Origin: a virus
Virus record (IMG/VR): IMGVR_UViG_3300028800_002445
Coordinates: 1 to 38,688 of that record
DNA: 38,688 nt
Strand: one strand, 5' to 3'
In this document: in pieces, positions 1-6,665 of the stretch
Position numbering within the stretch: position 1 is the first letter of the stretch
Layout of the letters: the number at the start of each line of letters is the position of its first letter
The notes under the pieces: model-generated
Told to the model about the DNA's origin: nothing
The model's input: the letters and a program-made list of their open reading frames with translations, nothing else
Databases searched by the model: none
Position numbers and translations under genes: made by a program

Positions 1-516
1 CTAACCAATCTTATAAGATACCCCTTCCCTATCATCCCAATTTTTTGAATATATCTTTGCAAGATTAGCATCTCGAATAATAAGTAGATTTTCAGCATTT
101 CTTTGTTGTGCAGCTTTAGTAAAGTTAAAGGATCCAGTTATGACTGTCTCTCCATCAATAACCATGACCTTATTGTGGGCAATTGCCACCTTGCTATCGA
201 TCCAAGTCGGAATGCCTTCATTAACTAAAAATGTAGAGGAAGAATAACGCTGTTTTTTCTGGCTTTTATCGAGAATTACGCGGACATCAACTCCTCTTTT
301 TTTAGCATCAACTAAGGCTTTAGCAACGGGCGCAGAAGTAAATGAGTAGGCTTGCACGAGTATAGATTTTTTTGCACCGCCAATTGTCGAAACTATCTCA
401 TCTGTACACATCCCGCCAGGCGTAAAACAAACGGTATAAGGCGCATTAGTGAATGTCGAAGCAAATGACGCCAGTGAAAATATTGAAAAGAAAACACCTA
501 GAATTACTTTTTTCAT
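1..516 (-). CDS. Secreted phospholipase D-family endonuclease (Nuc-like)
   Basis: A 171-aa protein with an N-terminal signal peptide: Lys-Lys at residues 2-3, a hydrophobic core, and a likely cut near the Ala/Ser-rich stretch at 17-20. It carries one HKD motif: His114, Lys116 and Asp121, followed by Gly128-Ser129-Phe-Asn131. Single-HKD proteins of this length are homodimeric phosphodiesterases, and the Nuc family degrades DNA in the periplasm or outside the cell. The start is backed by a GAGG ribosome site about 7 bases upstream of the ATG. The window begins exactly at its stop codon. It lies opposite the early-left operon and diverges from PL, so it looks like an independent moron. The substrate is inferred from the family; a phospholipase activity cannot be excluded. 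Confidence 0.85.
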   Translation of the reverse strand: MKKVILGVFFSIFSLASFASTFTNAPYTVCFTPGGMCTDEIVSTIGGAKKSILVQAYSFTSAPVAKALVDAKKRGVDVRVILDKSQKKQRYSSSTFLVNEGIPTWIDSKVAIAHNKVMVIDGETVITGSFNFTKAAQQRNAENLLIIRDANLAKIYSKNWDDREGVSYKIG

Positions 517-572
517 AAAAAAACCTCATATTTAACTTTCGTAAGCGTACCTCAAAAAATATTTGATTTAAA

Positions 573-611
573 ACAAGTTGTGCCTGTTGACAATAAACAG
601 GTATTGCCTGT
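573..611 (+). promoter_or_regulatory. Left operator pair OL (two 15-bp sites)
   Basis: Two imperfect palindromes of the form ACAGG-N5-CCTGT. ACAGG-TATTG-CCTGT at 597-611 lies between the -35 and -10 boxes of PL, and ACAAG-TTGTG-CCTGT at 573-587 overlaps the -35 box. Their centres are 24 bp apart. The same motif occurs three times between cro and cI, so these are inferred CI/Cro binding sites. Confidence 0.8.
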
Positions 612-616
612 ATTAT
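587..616 (+). promoter_or_regulatory. PL, early-left promoter
   Basis: TTGACA at 587-592, an 18-bp spacer and TATTAT at 611-616. Transcription should start near 623. The operator at 597-611 fills the spacer, so bound repressor would block polymerase. It would drive the recombination, csrA and integrase operon. Confidence 0.8.
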
Positions 617-622
617 TTCCCC

Positions 623-768
623 ATCCTCACTAAATATTCAAATTCGTAGGTGGTGAGGATCGGGGCAAGCGATGTTCGCCCCGTTTATGGTGAGCTGGGA
701 TTGATGGGAACATTTTGTCTGGATGGCTACCAAGCCTCTCAGCTCGCCGCCAATTTATAGGGGGATTT
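623..768 (+). ncRNA. Structured untranslated leader of the early-left transcript
   Basis: About 145 bases between the predicted PL start and the first well-supported ATG. Three hairpins can be read. ATCCTCAC (623-630) pairs with GTGAGGAT (653-660). CGGGGC (661-666) pairs with GCCCCG (678-683) and abuts the first stem. GAGCTG (692-697) pairs with CAGCTC (740-745) and encloses a small GGCT/AGCC hairpin. GGA triplets occur at 657, 698, 707, 721 and 763, and the last lies in the ribosome-binding site of the next gene. An antitermination leader or a CsrA target is possible; neither is proven. Confidence 0.5.
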
Positions 769-1074
769 ATGCAAAGCGAAAAAAAGAAATCTCAAGACGC
801 TCTAAATAGCTACGCAGATGACCTGGTCATGTTAGGGCTTAATGACATTGACGATCTTGAGCCAAGTTATGTACGCGGGGTCATCTCACGCATCCTTGAC
901 TTGATTTTCAGCAGGTCGGAGCAAAGAGACAAAAGCGAGCGAAAATACTTTACTGAAGAATTTGAGCGACGGTCAGCGAGTGCGTTTGCAGACATTATCA
1001 ATGAACTCTTAGAGCATAGGCGCCAAATAATTGAAGAGGCGAAAAAAGATAATTACGAAGAATTAGTAGCTTAA
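769..1074 (+). CDS. Early-left protein of unknown function
   Basis: A 101-aa charged, helix-rich protein and the first gene of the PL operon. The ATG at 769 is chosen because a GGGGG ribosome site sits just upstream (760-764). The same frame is open back to a TTG at 715, but that lies inside the structured leader and has no ribosome site. The sequence is rich in Glu, Arg and Lys, with a likely amphipathic C-terminal helix, and has no signal peptide or membrane segment. I do not recognise the family. Its place right after PL is where lambda-like phages keep antiterminators and host-takeover proteins, but nothing in the sequence identifies it as one. Confidence 0.7.
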   Translation: MQSEKKKSQDALNSYADDLVMLGLNDIDDLEPSYVRGVISRILDLIFSRSEQRDKSERKYFTEEFERRSASAFADIINELLEHRRQIIEEAKKDNYEELVA

Positions 1075-1105
1075 ATTTTAACTATATTAATAAGGAGAAT
1101 AGACA

Positions 1106-1255
1106 ATGCAAATTATAAAAGACTTTATAAAGCCAAAGGAAAAATTAAACTTTAAAAAAATAAAGAAAAAGAAATTGTCATTAATGTCTCTTGAGAAAAG
1201 CTTACTTGCACATATTAAAAATAGCACCCTAGCAAATGTTGAGGTAATCCTTTAA
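1106..1255 (+). CDS. Small Lys-rich early protein
   Basis: A 49-codon frame with an AAGGAG ribosome site about 9 bases before its ATG. Its TAA ends one base before the exonuclease ATG at 1256, so the two are probably translationally coupled. The N-terminal half is strongly basic, with several Lys-Lys runs, which could suit nucleic-acid binding. No family recognised. Confidence 0.6.
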   Translation: MQIIKDFIKPKEKLNFKKIKKKKLSLMSLEKSLLAHIKNSTLANVEVIL

Positions 1256-2116
1256 ATGGAACCTGGAATCTACGACATAAGCAATGCTGAATATCACGCG
1301 AGTGAAGGCATAAGCAGGAGTGCTATTTCTGAGATGCAAAAATCTCCTCTGCACTACTGGGAAAAATATTTAATGCCTGATCGTGAGAAGCAAGATCCTA
1401 CTGCCGCAATGATTCTTGGTAGCGCTGTACATACTCTCGTCCTGGAGCCACATAATTTTGATCAAGAGTTTGCTATTTTTATTAAATCAGATGAGCACCC
1501 TAATACTAAGATTGCCCGTGAACATAAGGCTAGTTTTTATGAATCCAGTAGAGGCAAGCAGATAATTACAAAAGAAGATTTTGAAAAAGCCGAAAAAATG
1601 GCCAATGCAGCTTTGTCACATCGAAAAGTAGCACAGATATTAAATAAAGCTCATGTGGAAAAGTCCTTATATTGGGTTGACTCAGAGCTTGGATTGTTAT
1701 GCAAATCTAGACCGGATATCTGGAACAAAGAACTTAATATTGTAGGAGATCTTAAAACTACATCTGATTCGACACCGGCATCTTTTCATAAAGCGGTTAA
1801 AGATGGCAACTATCACATACAAGCTGCAATGCAAGTTGATGCAATTAGAGCATTAACAGGTAAGGCGCCGGACGATTTTATTTTTATCGCAATACAAAAT
1901 AACGCTCCTTATAAACCATATATCTACAGATTAGAGGAAGAAGCAATAGATCTCGGGAGAAGTGAGTACAAAGATGCACTAAGAGTATTTAAAAGATGCA
2001 TAGAAATAAATCACTGGTCAGTAGACAGAGAAACTGTGTTACCACTTTTCTTTAGAAATTTTCAGAAAGAATCAACTTTTTACAAACTAATTGAGGTGTA
2101 TCAATGCCAGAGCTAA
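1256..2116 (+). CDS. RecE-like 5'-3' exonuclease (PD-(D/E)XK)
   Basis: A 286-aa protein of the RecE C-terminal/DUF3799 exonuclease type. Visible motifs are His59 in the GSAVHTLVLEP segment, Asp154 in RPD, Asp165-x-Lys167 in GDLKT, and Gln189 in the following helix. Together these form the metal-binding active site of the lambda-exonuclease/RecE fold. It would resect double-stranded ends to leave 3' single strands for the annealing protein encoded next. The ATG follows the preceding stop directly and has a GAGGTAAT ribosome site inside the upstream gene. It overlaps the next gene by 13 bases. The assignment to the nuclease fold is firm; the RecE subfamily rests on the motifs and the partner gene. 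Confidence 0.85.
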   Translation: MEPGIYDISNAEYHASEGISRSAISEMQKSPLHYWEKYLMPDREKQDPTAAMILGSAVHTLVLEPHNFDQEFAIFIKSDEHPNTKIAREHKASFYESSRGKQIITKEDFEKAEKMANAALSHRKVAQILNKAHVEKSLYWVDSELGLLCKSRPDIWNKELNIVGDLKTTSDSTPASFHKAVKDGNYHIQAAMQVDAIRALTGKAPDDFIFIAIQNNAPYKPYIYRLEEEAIDLGRSEYKDALRVFKRCIEINHWSVDRETVLPLFFRNFQKESTFYKLIEVYQCQS

Positions 2117-2991
2117 TAACACAAAATAAAAACGGATTTGATGATCAACCTATCATTGTACCTAGCAGCGGTGTGCAAATAGAGCAAGCCAAAGTAATAC
2201 AGCAGGTGCAAGCTAGCCTATTGGTGGCAAAAAAATTCCCGAGAGATGAAAACCTGGCTTACGCGAAAATTATAAAGGCTTGTGAAAGACCTTTTCTAGC
2301 TGAGCAATCGACATATGCATTTCCTAGAGGCAAGAATATTGTAACTGGACCATCAATAAGATTAGCCGAAGTAATTCAACAAAACTGGGGAAATATTTAT
2401 TCAGGAATTGAAGAGATTAGCAGAGAAATAATAATGGGAAAGGTTGTGTCTCAAGTAAGAGCTTTCGCCTGGGATCTGGAAACAAATACCATGAGCGAAA
2501 TCAAATTTAGCGTAACACACTGGAGAAATTTAAAAGATGGTGATGGATATGCCATTACAGATGAAAGGGATATTTATGAGTTAGTTGCTAATCAAGGTGC
2601 CCGCAGGAAAAGGTCATGCATTTTAGCAATAATTCCAGGTGATATTACTGAAGCTGCTGTAGAGAAGTGTAAGCAAACACTTGCCTCTGGTACAGAACCG
2701 TTATCTGAAAGAGTAAGGAAGCTAATTATACTTTTCGACGAACTTGGAGTCAAAATTGAGCATCTTGAAAAAAGACTGGGTCATAAGCTCGATGCCGTCA
2801 TTGAAACTGAAATGGTAACTTTACGCGCTGTCTACAAATCAATAAGAGATGGTGTTGCATCGCGCGAAAACTTTTTTGATTTTGGCGCAGTTTCTAGCGA
2901 AGTTTCCAAATCTAAATCATCGCAATTAAATAAAAAACTTGAACCAAATCCTAACCAAGATTTTCTGGATGAAATGGACGGTAAAAAATAA
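2104..2991 (+). CDS. Probable single-strand annealing protein (RecT-type recombination partner)
   Basis: A 295-aa protein overlapping the end of the exonuclease gene, with a GAGGTG ribosome site inside that gene. The conserved core runs from about residue 30 to 190, including a segment around KFPRDENLAYAKI and a later TGPSIRLAEV and ANQGARRKR stretch. I recall this core from phage proteins always paired with RecE-like nucleases. The C-terminal quarter is Lys/Ser-rich and looks disordered. By position it should coat and anneal the 3' strands made by the exonuclease. The annealing function is inferred from the pairing; I cannot assign it to RecT, Red-beta or Erf by motif alone. Confidence 0.6.
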   Translation: MPELITQNKNGFDDQPIIVPSSGVQIEQAKVIQQVQASLLVAKKFPRDENLAYAKIIKACERPFLAEQSTYAFPRGKNIVTGPSIRLAEVIQQNWGNIYSGIEEISREIIMGKVVSQVRAFAWDLETNTMSEIKFSVTHWRNLKDGDGYAITDERDIYELVANQGARRKRSCILAIIPGDITEAAVEKCKQTLASGTEPLSERVRKLIILFDELGVKIEHLEKRLGHKLDAVIETEMVTLRAVYKSIRDGVASRENFFDFGAVSSEVSKSKSSQLNKKLEPNPNQDFLDEMDGKK

Positions 2992-2992
2992 A

Positions 2993-3076
2993 ATGGACAA
3001 TAAAGAGTTCACAATTATTTTAGCAGTTCTCGCAATGGCAGTAATAATGTTTGCATTAATAATTTTTACAACATAG
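2993..3076 (+). CDS. 27-aa single-pass membrane peptide
   Basis: A frame of 27 codons starting one base after the preceding stop. After a short charged start (Met-Asp-Asn-Lys-Glu) it is one continuous hydrophobic stretch of Ile, Leu, Val, Ala and Met long enough to span a membrane. Its TAG (3074-3076) overlaps the csrA ribosome-binding site, so terminating ribosomes would sit on it. It could be a real micropeptide or only a coupling device. No obvious ribosome site of its own is visible. Confidence 0.45.
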   Translation: MDNKEFTIILAVLAMAVIMFALIIFTT

Positions 3077-3083
3077 GAGGTGA
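3075..3083 (+). promoter_or_regulatory. Near-perfect Shine-Dalgarno for csrA
   Basis: AGGAGGTGA matches the full anti-Shine-Dalgarno. It ends just before an in-frame TGA (3081-3083), so the csrA frame cannot begin further upstream. Six bases separate AGGAGG from the ATT at 3087. This ribosome site decides the unusual start. Confidence 0.8.
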
Positions 3084-3086
3084 CTT

Positions 3087-3269
3087 ATTCTTATTTTAAC
3101 CCGTCGCGTGGGAGAGACACTAGTAATCGGTGAAGACGTAACCATTACTGTTTTATCGATTAAGGGCCATCAAATTAGATTTGGTATTAACGCACCAAAA
3201 GAAGTTAGCGTTCATCGGGAAGAAATTTTTTTAAAGATCCAAGCAGAGAAAATGGATAAAACGCAATGA
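3087..3269 (+). CDS. csrA: CsrA-family RNA-binding translational regulator, ATT start
   Basis: A 60-codon frame with near full-length identity to CsrA. It has the N-terminal beta strand with Leu4, Thr5, Arg6 and Arg7, the GETL turn, the I-G-I/V-N-A-P-K-E segment, V42-H43-R44-E45-E46, and a short C-terminal helix. Arg44 and the Leu4/Arg6 face are the RNA-contacting residues in CsrA dimers, and all are kept. No ATG, GTG or TTG exists between the in-frame TGA at 3081 and the conserved second residue. The first codon is therefore ATT (3087) or, less likely, CTT (3084). CsrA binds GGA motifs near ribosome sites and blocks or alters translation. Here it sits in the early-left operon between membrane-peptide genes. 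It could reprogram host carbon or virulence control or act on phage transcripts. The start is short-spaced behind an ideal ribosome site. Confidence 0.92.
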   Translation: MLILTRRVGETLVIGEDVTITVLSIKGHQIRFGINAPKEVSVHREEIFLKIQAEKMDKTQ

Positions 3270-3466
3270 TTCAAATTATCATTATTATTTCATTAATCAT
3301 AGCTATAGTAATTTGCAGCCAACTCATGGTTACACCATTTTTGGCAGCAATAAAATTAATGCCAATATGGAGTATGTTTATATCTATATTTTTATTTTTT
3401 ATAACTCTGATGATTTTAATGTTTTTATTATCAAAATGGTTAATAAAGGCGGTGAGAAATGTTTAA
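3266..3466 (+). CDS. Small two-span membrane protein
   Basis: A 66-aa protein whose ATG overlaps the csrA stop (ATGA), so it is translationally coupled to csrA. Two hydrophobic segments, about residues 2-28 and 35-58, make a probable hairpin membrane protein with a short Lys/Arg-containing C-terminus (positive inside). No family recognised. Its coupling to csrA, and the membrane peptide before csrA, suggest a small expressed unit. Confidence 0.65.
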   Translation: MIQIIIIISLIIAIVICSQLMVTPFLAAIKLMPIWSMFISIFLFFITLMILMFLLSKWLIKAVRNV

Positions 3467-3647
3467 GAAAAAAGAACAAAAACCAAAGACTGTGTTTTTT
3501 AAACCTAAACCGTCTCAAGCTCAACAGCTTGAAACAAGCGTGTCTAGCATTAATCATATTGTCGCAAAGCAAGTTCATCCTGATGCTAAGCAGTATGATT
3601 ATCCTAAAGAGAAATCTAAAGGCTGCTGGCCTTGGTGTGGGAGATAG
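3459..3647 (+). CDS. Small basic protein of unknown function
   Basis: A 62-aa frame overlapping the preceding gene by 8 bases, with a GGCGGTGAG ribosome site before the ATG. The N-terminus is rich in Lys and Pro. The C-terminus ends in a Cys-Trp-Pro-Trp-Cys motif, a CxxxC that could bind metal or form a disulfide. No membrane segment and no family recognised. Confidence 0.6.
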   Translation: MFKKKEQKPKTVFFKPKPSQAQQLETSVSSINHIVAKQVHPDAKQYDYPKEKSKGCWPWCGR

Positions 3648-3650
3648 TAA

Positions 3651-3914
3651 ATGGGAGACATGAGAGATGATTTCTTAGCATTGACTCAAGCTCGCAAAGA
3701 ACGTCATGCTGCGTGGTTTGAAAAAAATAAAGAGGAAATAATAAAAAGCAGCTTAACATTTGTTGATAAAGGAACTGTACTGTTATTTAGAAATAACATA
3801 AAAGCTGATTTTTATCCTCATACTGGTAGATGGAGAAGCAATAATAAAACATATAGTGGTGGCGCAAAAACATTTATCAATTGGTTTTTAAAGAATGATA
3901 AAAGGGGGAGATAA
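3651..3914 (+). CDS. Conserved phage small protein of unknown function
   Basis: An 87-aa protein starting three bases after the previous stop. The N-terminal half is a charged helix (Arg/Lys/Glu). The C-terminal half has an aromatic segment with PHTGRWR, then GGAKTFINWF. I recall this short pattern from uncharacterised proteins next to phage recombination genes. Cytosolic, no signal. Function unknown. Confidence 0.65.
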   Translation: MGDMRDDFLALTQARKERHAAWFEKNKEEIIKSSLTFVDKGTVLLFRNNIKADFYPHTGRWRSNNKTYSGGAKTFINWFLKNDKRGR

Positions 3915-3916
3915 CT

Positions 3917-4093
3917 ATGTCAGATAATGAAAACAAACTAAACGATTTTCACCTAAAGCGTCACTGTTTAATTAAAAAACAAGAAGAATTACAACAGGAA
4001 ATTTATAGCATTGGAGAAGAAATATTAGAAGTTTCAAAAAGCATTAAAGATATTTCAGAACCAAAATGCGGGGGGAGCAATGTCAAAGATTAA
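3917..4093 (+). CDS. Small coiled-coil protein
   Basis: A 58-codon frame in the two-base gap after the preceding gene, with a GGGGGAG ribosome site before the ATG. Residues 15-50 are a Glu/Lys/Gln/Ile-rich helix with heptad spacing. It overlaps the next start by 14 bases. No family recognised. Confidence 0.5.
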   Translation: MSDNENKLNDFHLKRHCLIKKQEELQQEIYSIGEEILEVSKSIKDISEPKCGGSNVKD

Positions 4094-4436
4094 TGCTTAT
4101 AGAGAATCAAAAAATAATGCCAATGAAATAAAACAAATAATAGATCAGATTAAGAATAAAAAAATTAAAGGGAAAATTAATTGTTCGGTGCTTGAGAATA
4201 GCCATGTAGTATATTTCATATTTGAAAGCATAGATGATTGTGGCAACGCAAGAAGAACTGTAAATAGGTTTTTATGCGAATGTATAGCAAGTGCTTGCGG
4301 TGAATTGATTAATGAAATTTTAAACAGAGCCATTACAATTGCCTATTGTAAAAAGGAAGCAGCACTTGTTGCAACTCGAGAAGAATTAAAAGATATCTTA
4401 AAAGAAATTGAGGATCATAATGATGAGTGTAATTGA
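4080..4436 (+). CDS. Unknown early protein
   Basis: A 118-aa protein with a GGGGGGAGC ribosome site directly before its ATG. It is rich in Lys, Asn, Glu and Ile and contains six Cys scattered at 35, 54, 65, 67, 72 and 89 (approximate), without a clear zinc-ribbon spacing. The C-terminal 30 residues form a charged helix. No domain recognised. It overlaps both neighbours, as expected in a tight operon. Confidence 0.6.
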   Translation: MSKINAYRESKNNANEIKQIIDQIKNKKIKGKINCSVLENSHVVYFIFESIDDCGNARRTVNRFLCECIASACGELINEILNRAITIAYCKKEAALVATREELKDILKEIEDHNDECN

Positions 4437-4674
4437 TCTGCAGGTTTGGAAAAATCAAAACATCTCTAAGCGACTCTTTATTGCGGCGACCGATTGCAGC
4501 AATGGTGAATGGTTTGGATTTTATTTAGTTGACGAGAATGGAACAAAGATCGAAAACTCCGATCTGTTTGCAATCAGAAAAGACGATGGGCATCTATACC
4601 GCTATGACGGTATCAGCAAAGAATTCGGTTTTGATTTAGATAAATATGGTCGGCTTAAAGTTTTAGATAACTGA
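4420..4674 (+). CDS. Unknown early protein
   Basis: An 84-aa protein from the ATG at 4420 (a second ATG follows at 4423). The start is chosen for the GAGG at 4410-4413; the TTG further upstream lacks one. The content is mixed alpha/beta with many aromatic residues (Trp, Phe, Tyr) and acidic turns. No signal or membrane segment. It lies just before excisionase. Family not recognised. Confidence 0.6.
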   Translation: MMSVIDLQVWKNQNISKRLFIAATDCSNGEWFGFYLVDENGTKIENSDLFAIRKDDGHLYRYDGISKEFGFDLDKYGRLKVLDN

Positions 4675-4682
4675 GGTGATTT

Positions 4683-4889
4683 ATGAAGTGGGTAAGACTT
4701 AAAAAATATTGTGAAATATCTGGGGATAGCGAAGATGCTGTTCACCAAAGAAGAAAGAAAGGGGTATGGATTGACGAGATTCAATGCAGAATTGCACCCG
4801 ATAAAAAACTATGGGTTAACACTGATGAGGTTGATAGATGGGTAGAACACGGATCAAAGTCGATTCTAGAACATTGCCGCCAGGGATAG
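4683..4889 (+). CDS. xis: Excisionase (Xis, PF07825-like)
   Basis: A 68-aa protein with the compact winged-helix pattern of phage excisionases: an N-terminal MKWVRLKKYCEISG segment, a DAVHQRRKKGVW recognition region, and a wing ending in LWVNTDEVDRW. Such proteins bend attachment-site DNA and shift integrase toward excision. It has a GAGGTG ribosome site and overlaps the integrase start by about 50 bases, the usual xis-int coupling. The order xis-int-att matches lambdoid phages. Confidence 0.85.
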   Translation: MKWVRLKKYCEISGDSEDAVHQRRKKGVWIDEIQCRIAPDKKLWVNTDEVDRWVEHGSKSILEHCRQG

Positions 4890-6037
4890 AAATAAGACAT
4901 TTAAATAATGGTAAAACTTCTATCCGTGTTAGCTTTGCTTATAAAGGTGTTAAATGTCGTGAAACATTGAAACTTGAAGCTACCAATCAGAATATTAAAT
5001 TCTCTGAACGGTTGCGCGCAGAAATGCTGAACAATATAGAGAAAGGAACATTTAATTATTTTAGTTACTTTCCAAATTCAAAAAGAGCCAAACTTTTTGG
5101 ATTTAGCAATAGTCAAATGACTGTAAAACAAATGATCCGGGAATGGCTGGGTGATATAGAAAAAACAATTGAACATAGCACTTTTGATAAATATCGAAGG
5201 GACTGTGAAACCTATCTAATTCCTGAATTTGGAGATAAACAACTGAGGGATTTAAAACCAATTCATATTAGAAGCTGGCTGAAAAATTTAAATATTAAAA
5301 TTAAAACAGCGACCAATATTTTAATACCGCTACGCTCTGCATTGGACCAGGCAATAACGGATGAAAAAATTGATCAGAACCCTTTAGACAAAGTAATTTT
5401 AAAAAAGGTCATGACCAAAGAATCAAGGGAAAACAAATTTATAGCGGACCCATTTGATAAGATTGAAATAAAAACTTTTTTAGATGCATGCAAGGATGAA
5501 GAACGAAATTATTGGCAATTTGCATTTTTTACGGGTGCTCGGCCTTCTGAGCAAATTGTGCTTGAGTGGAGCGACATTGACTGGAGAAAAGGCACGATAA
5601 GCATAAACAAGGCTTTTGTGACGAAGAAACTTAAAGATACAAAAACCATTTCAGGAGAAAGAGAGATTATGCTACTACCTCAAGCATTAGAAGCTTTAGA
5701 TAATCAAAAGAAATATACTAAAGGAAAGGGGCTTATATTCAAACACCCAACTACTGGCAAGCAATACTCCAGCGATAGACAGCTTGGGAAGATTTGGCTA
5801 AGGATTATCAAAAGATCTGGCTTACGGTACAGAAATCCATACCAGACGCGCCATACCTTTGCTAGTATGCTCCTCTCCATGGGTGAAAATATTATGTGGG
5901 TTGCAAAACAGATGGGACATATAAATATACAAATGATTATCAAAAGGTATGGAAAATGGATTCCAGATCCATCAGAAACTACTGGGTATAAATTGTCCTA
6001 TAATTGGGCAGAATATCTAGGTAAAAAAGGGGCTTAA
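4838..6037 (+). CDS. int: Tyrosine recombinase, phage integrase
   Basis: A 399-aa site-specific recombinase. Residues 10-80 are a DUF3596-like arm-DNA-binding domain, 93-190 the SAM-like core-binding domain, and 200-390 the catalytic domain. Catalytic residues visible are Arg235 (TGARPSE), Arg338 in the YQTRHTF box with Tyr335 where His is more common, His361 in QMGH, and the nucleophile Tyr371 in RYGKW. The Tyr-x-x-Arg version of the box is frequent in this subfamily, so the enzyme should be active. It reads toward the attachment core located about 165 bases downstream. Overlap with xis implies shared expression from PL. Confidence 0.95.
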   Translation: MGRTRIKVDSRTLPPGIEIRHLNNGKTSIRVSFAYKGVKCRETLKLEATNQNIKFSERLRAEMLNNIEKGTFNYFSYFPNSKRAKLFGFSNSQMTVKQMIREWLGDIEKTIEHSTFDKYRRDCETYLIPEFGDKQLRDLKPIHIRSWLKNLNIKIKTATNILIPLRSALDQAITDEKIDQNPLDKVILKKVMTKESRENKFIADPFDKIEIKTFLDACKDEERNYWQFAFFTGARPSEQIVLEWSDIDWRKGTISINKAFVTKKLKDTKTISGEREIMLLPQALEALDNQKKYTKGKGLIFKHPTTGKQYSSDRQLGKIWLRIIKRSGLRYRNPYQTRHTFASMLLSMGENIMWVAKQMGHINIQMIIKRYGKWIPDPSETTGYKLSYNWAEYLGKKGA

Positions 6038-6352
6038 TTGGGCCTTAAAAACTTAAAGAATAGTAAAAAGGGGCAAAAATGGGGGAATCAACAGACAATG
6101 AAAGAAAACGTCAGACAATAATAATAGGCTATAAAACAAGGTATTAAATTAGGATTTTGTTGTTTGTGGTTGTCTATGGTTGTATTTGATATTATCATTG
6201 CCGGAGGTTCAAATCCTCTCACCCCGACCATATCAAAATACATCTAAAACCTAATAATACCAACGTTTTATAAATAAATTGTCTAATTGCTTTTATGTAA
6301 TTGGGGCTATTTTGGGCCTATTTGTAGTTTATTTTTTATAGGGTATGGGAAT
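6038..6352. other. attP: attP region (attachment site with possible arm sites)
   Basis: About 315 bases without a convincing gene, directly after int. The core is a tRNA-Pro 3' end at 6202-6230. CAGACAAT repeats occur as direct copies at 6092-6099 and 6112-6119 (20 bp apart). Inverted near-copies lie at 6169-6176 and 6278-6285 (one or two mismatches). They fit integrase arm-type sites flanking a core on both sides. The arm-site assignment is inference from repeat position. Confidence 0.6.
6202..6230 (+). other. tRNA-Pro 3'-end fragment, attachment core
   Basis: Twenty-nine bases identical in layout to the end of a bacterial tRNA-Pro: T-stem GGAGG, loop TTCAAAT, T-stem CCTCT, acceptor strand CACCCCG, discriminator A and CCA. 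No anticodon arm or 5' half lies upstream, so it is not a tRNA gene. Phages that insert at tRNA 3' ends carry exactly such a piece to rebuild the tRNA. Confidence 0.85.
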
Positions 6353-6664
6353 ATGAATATTGAGGCAAAGCAAAAGGAACTTTCAGATTTTTATAAATTT
6401 CTGAAAGAACAGGGTTATACAGATATCCGTATGCTGGATATTAAACGATATGCCGCCATTTTTAGATTTGCTTTTACTCACGCAATTATTGTTGGTCAAA
6501 TTGGAGACCAATGCGGCTATGAGGATCGCTGGTGTTACAGCACGTATGATCAAGCAAAAGCTGCTTTAGATGCATGGAATGGATATGGCGAACCTGATGG
6601 CTGGCATAGACACCCAATTTCCGGTAGGCGCAGAAATAACGGCGATGAGTATATTAATTATTAA
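6353..6664 (+). CDS. Small phage protein of unknown function
   Basis: A 103-aa protein from the ATG at 6353, preceded by a GGGTATGGGA stretch. The frame is open further upstream, but that part lies in the att region and has no ribosome site. The C-terminal third has a recognisable pattern: EDRWCYSTYDQAKAALDAW, then GEPDGWHRHPISGRRR. I recall this pattern from short uncharacterised phage proteins. Its stop ends one base before the tRNA gene at 6666. Function unknown. Confidence 0.65.
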   Translation: MNIEAKQKELSDFYKFLKEQGYTDIRMLDIKRYAAIFRFAFTHAIIVGQIGDQCGYEDRWCYSTYDQAKAALDAWNGYGEPDGWHRHPISGRRRNNGDEYINY

Positions 6665-6665
6665 C

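Noticed and set aside
573-611. LexA/SOS boxes at PL
   Set aside because: The sites are ACAGG-N5-CCTGT, whereas the LexA consensus is CTGT-N8-ACAG. Recurrence at OR fits phage repressor operators.
715-768. Longer N-terminus of the first early-left gene from TTG 715
   Set aside because: No ribosome site, and the region is part of a structured leader. The ATG at 769 has a strong site.
6202-6230. Complete tRNA-Pro gene
   Set aside because: Only the T-arm and acceptor 3' strand are present; no D-arm, anticodon arm or 5' acceptor upstream.
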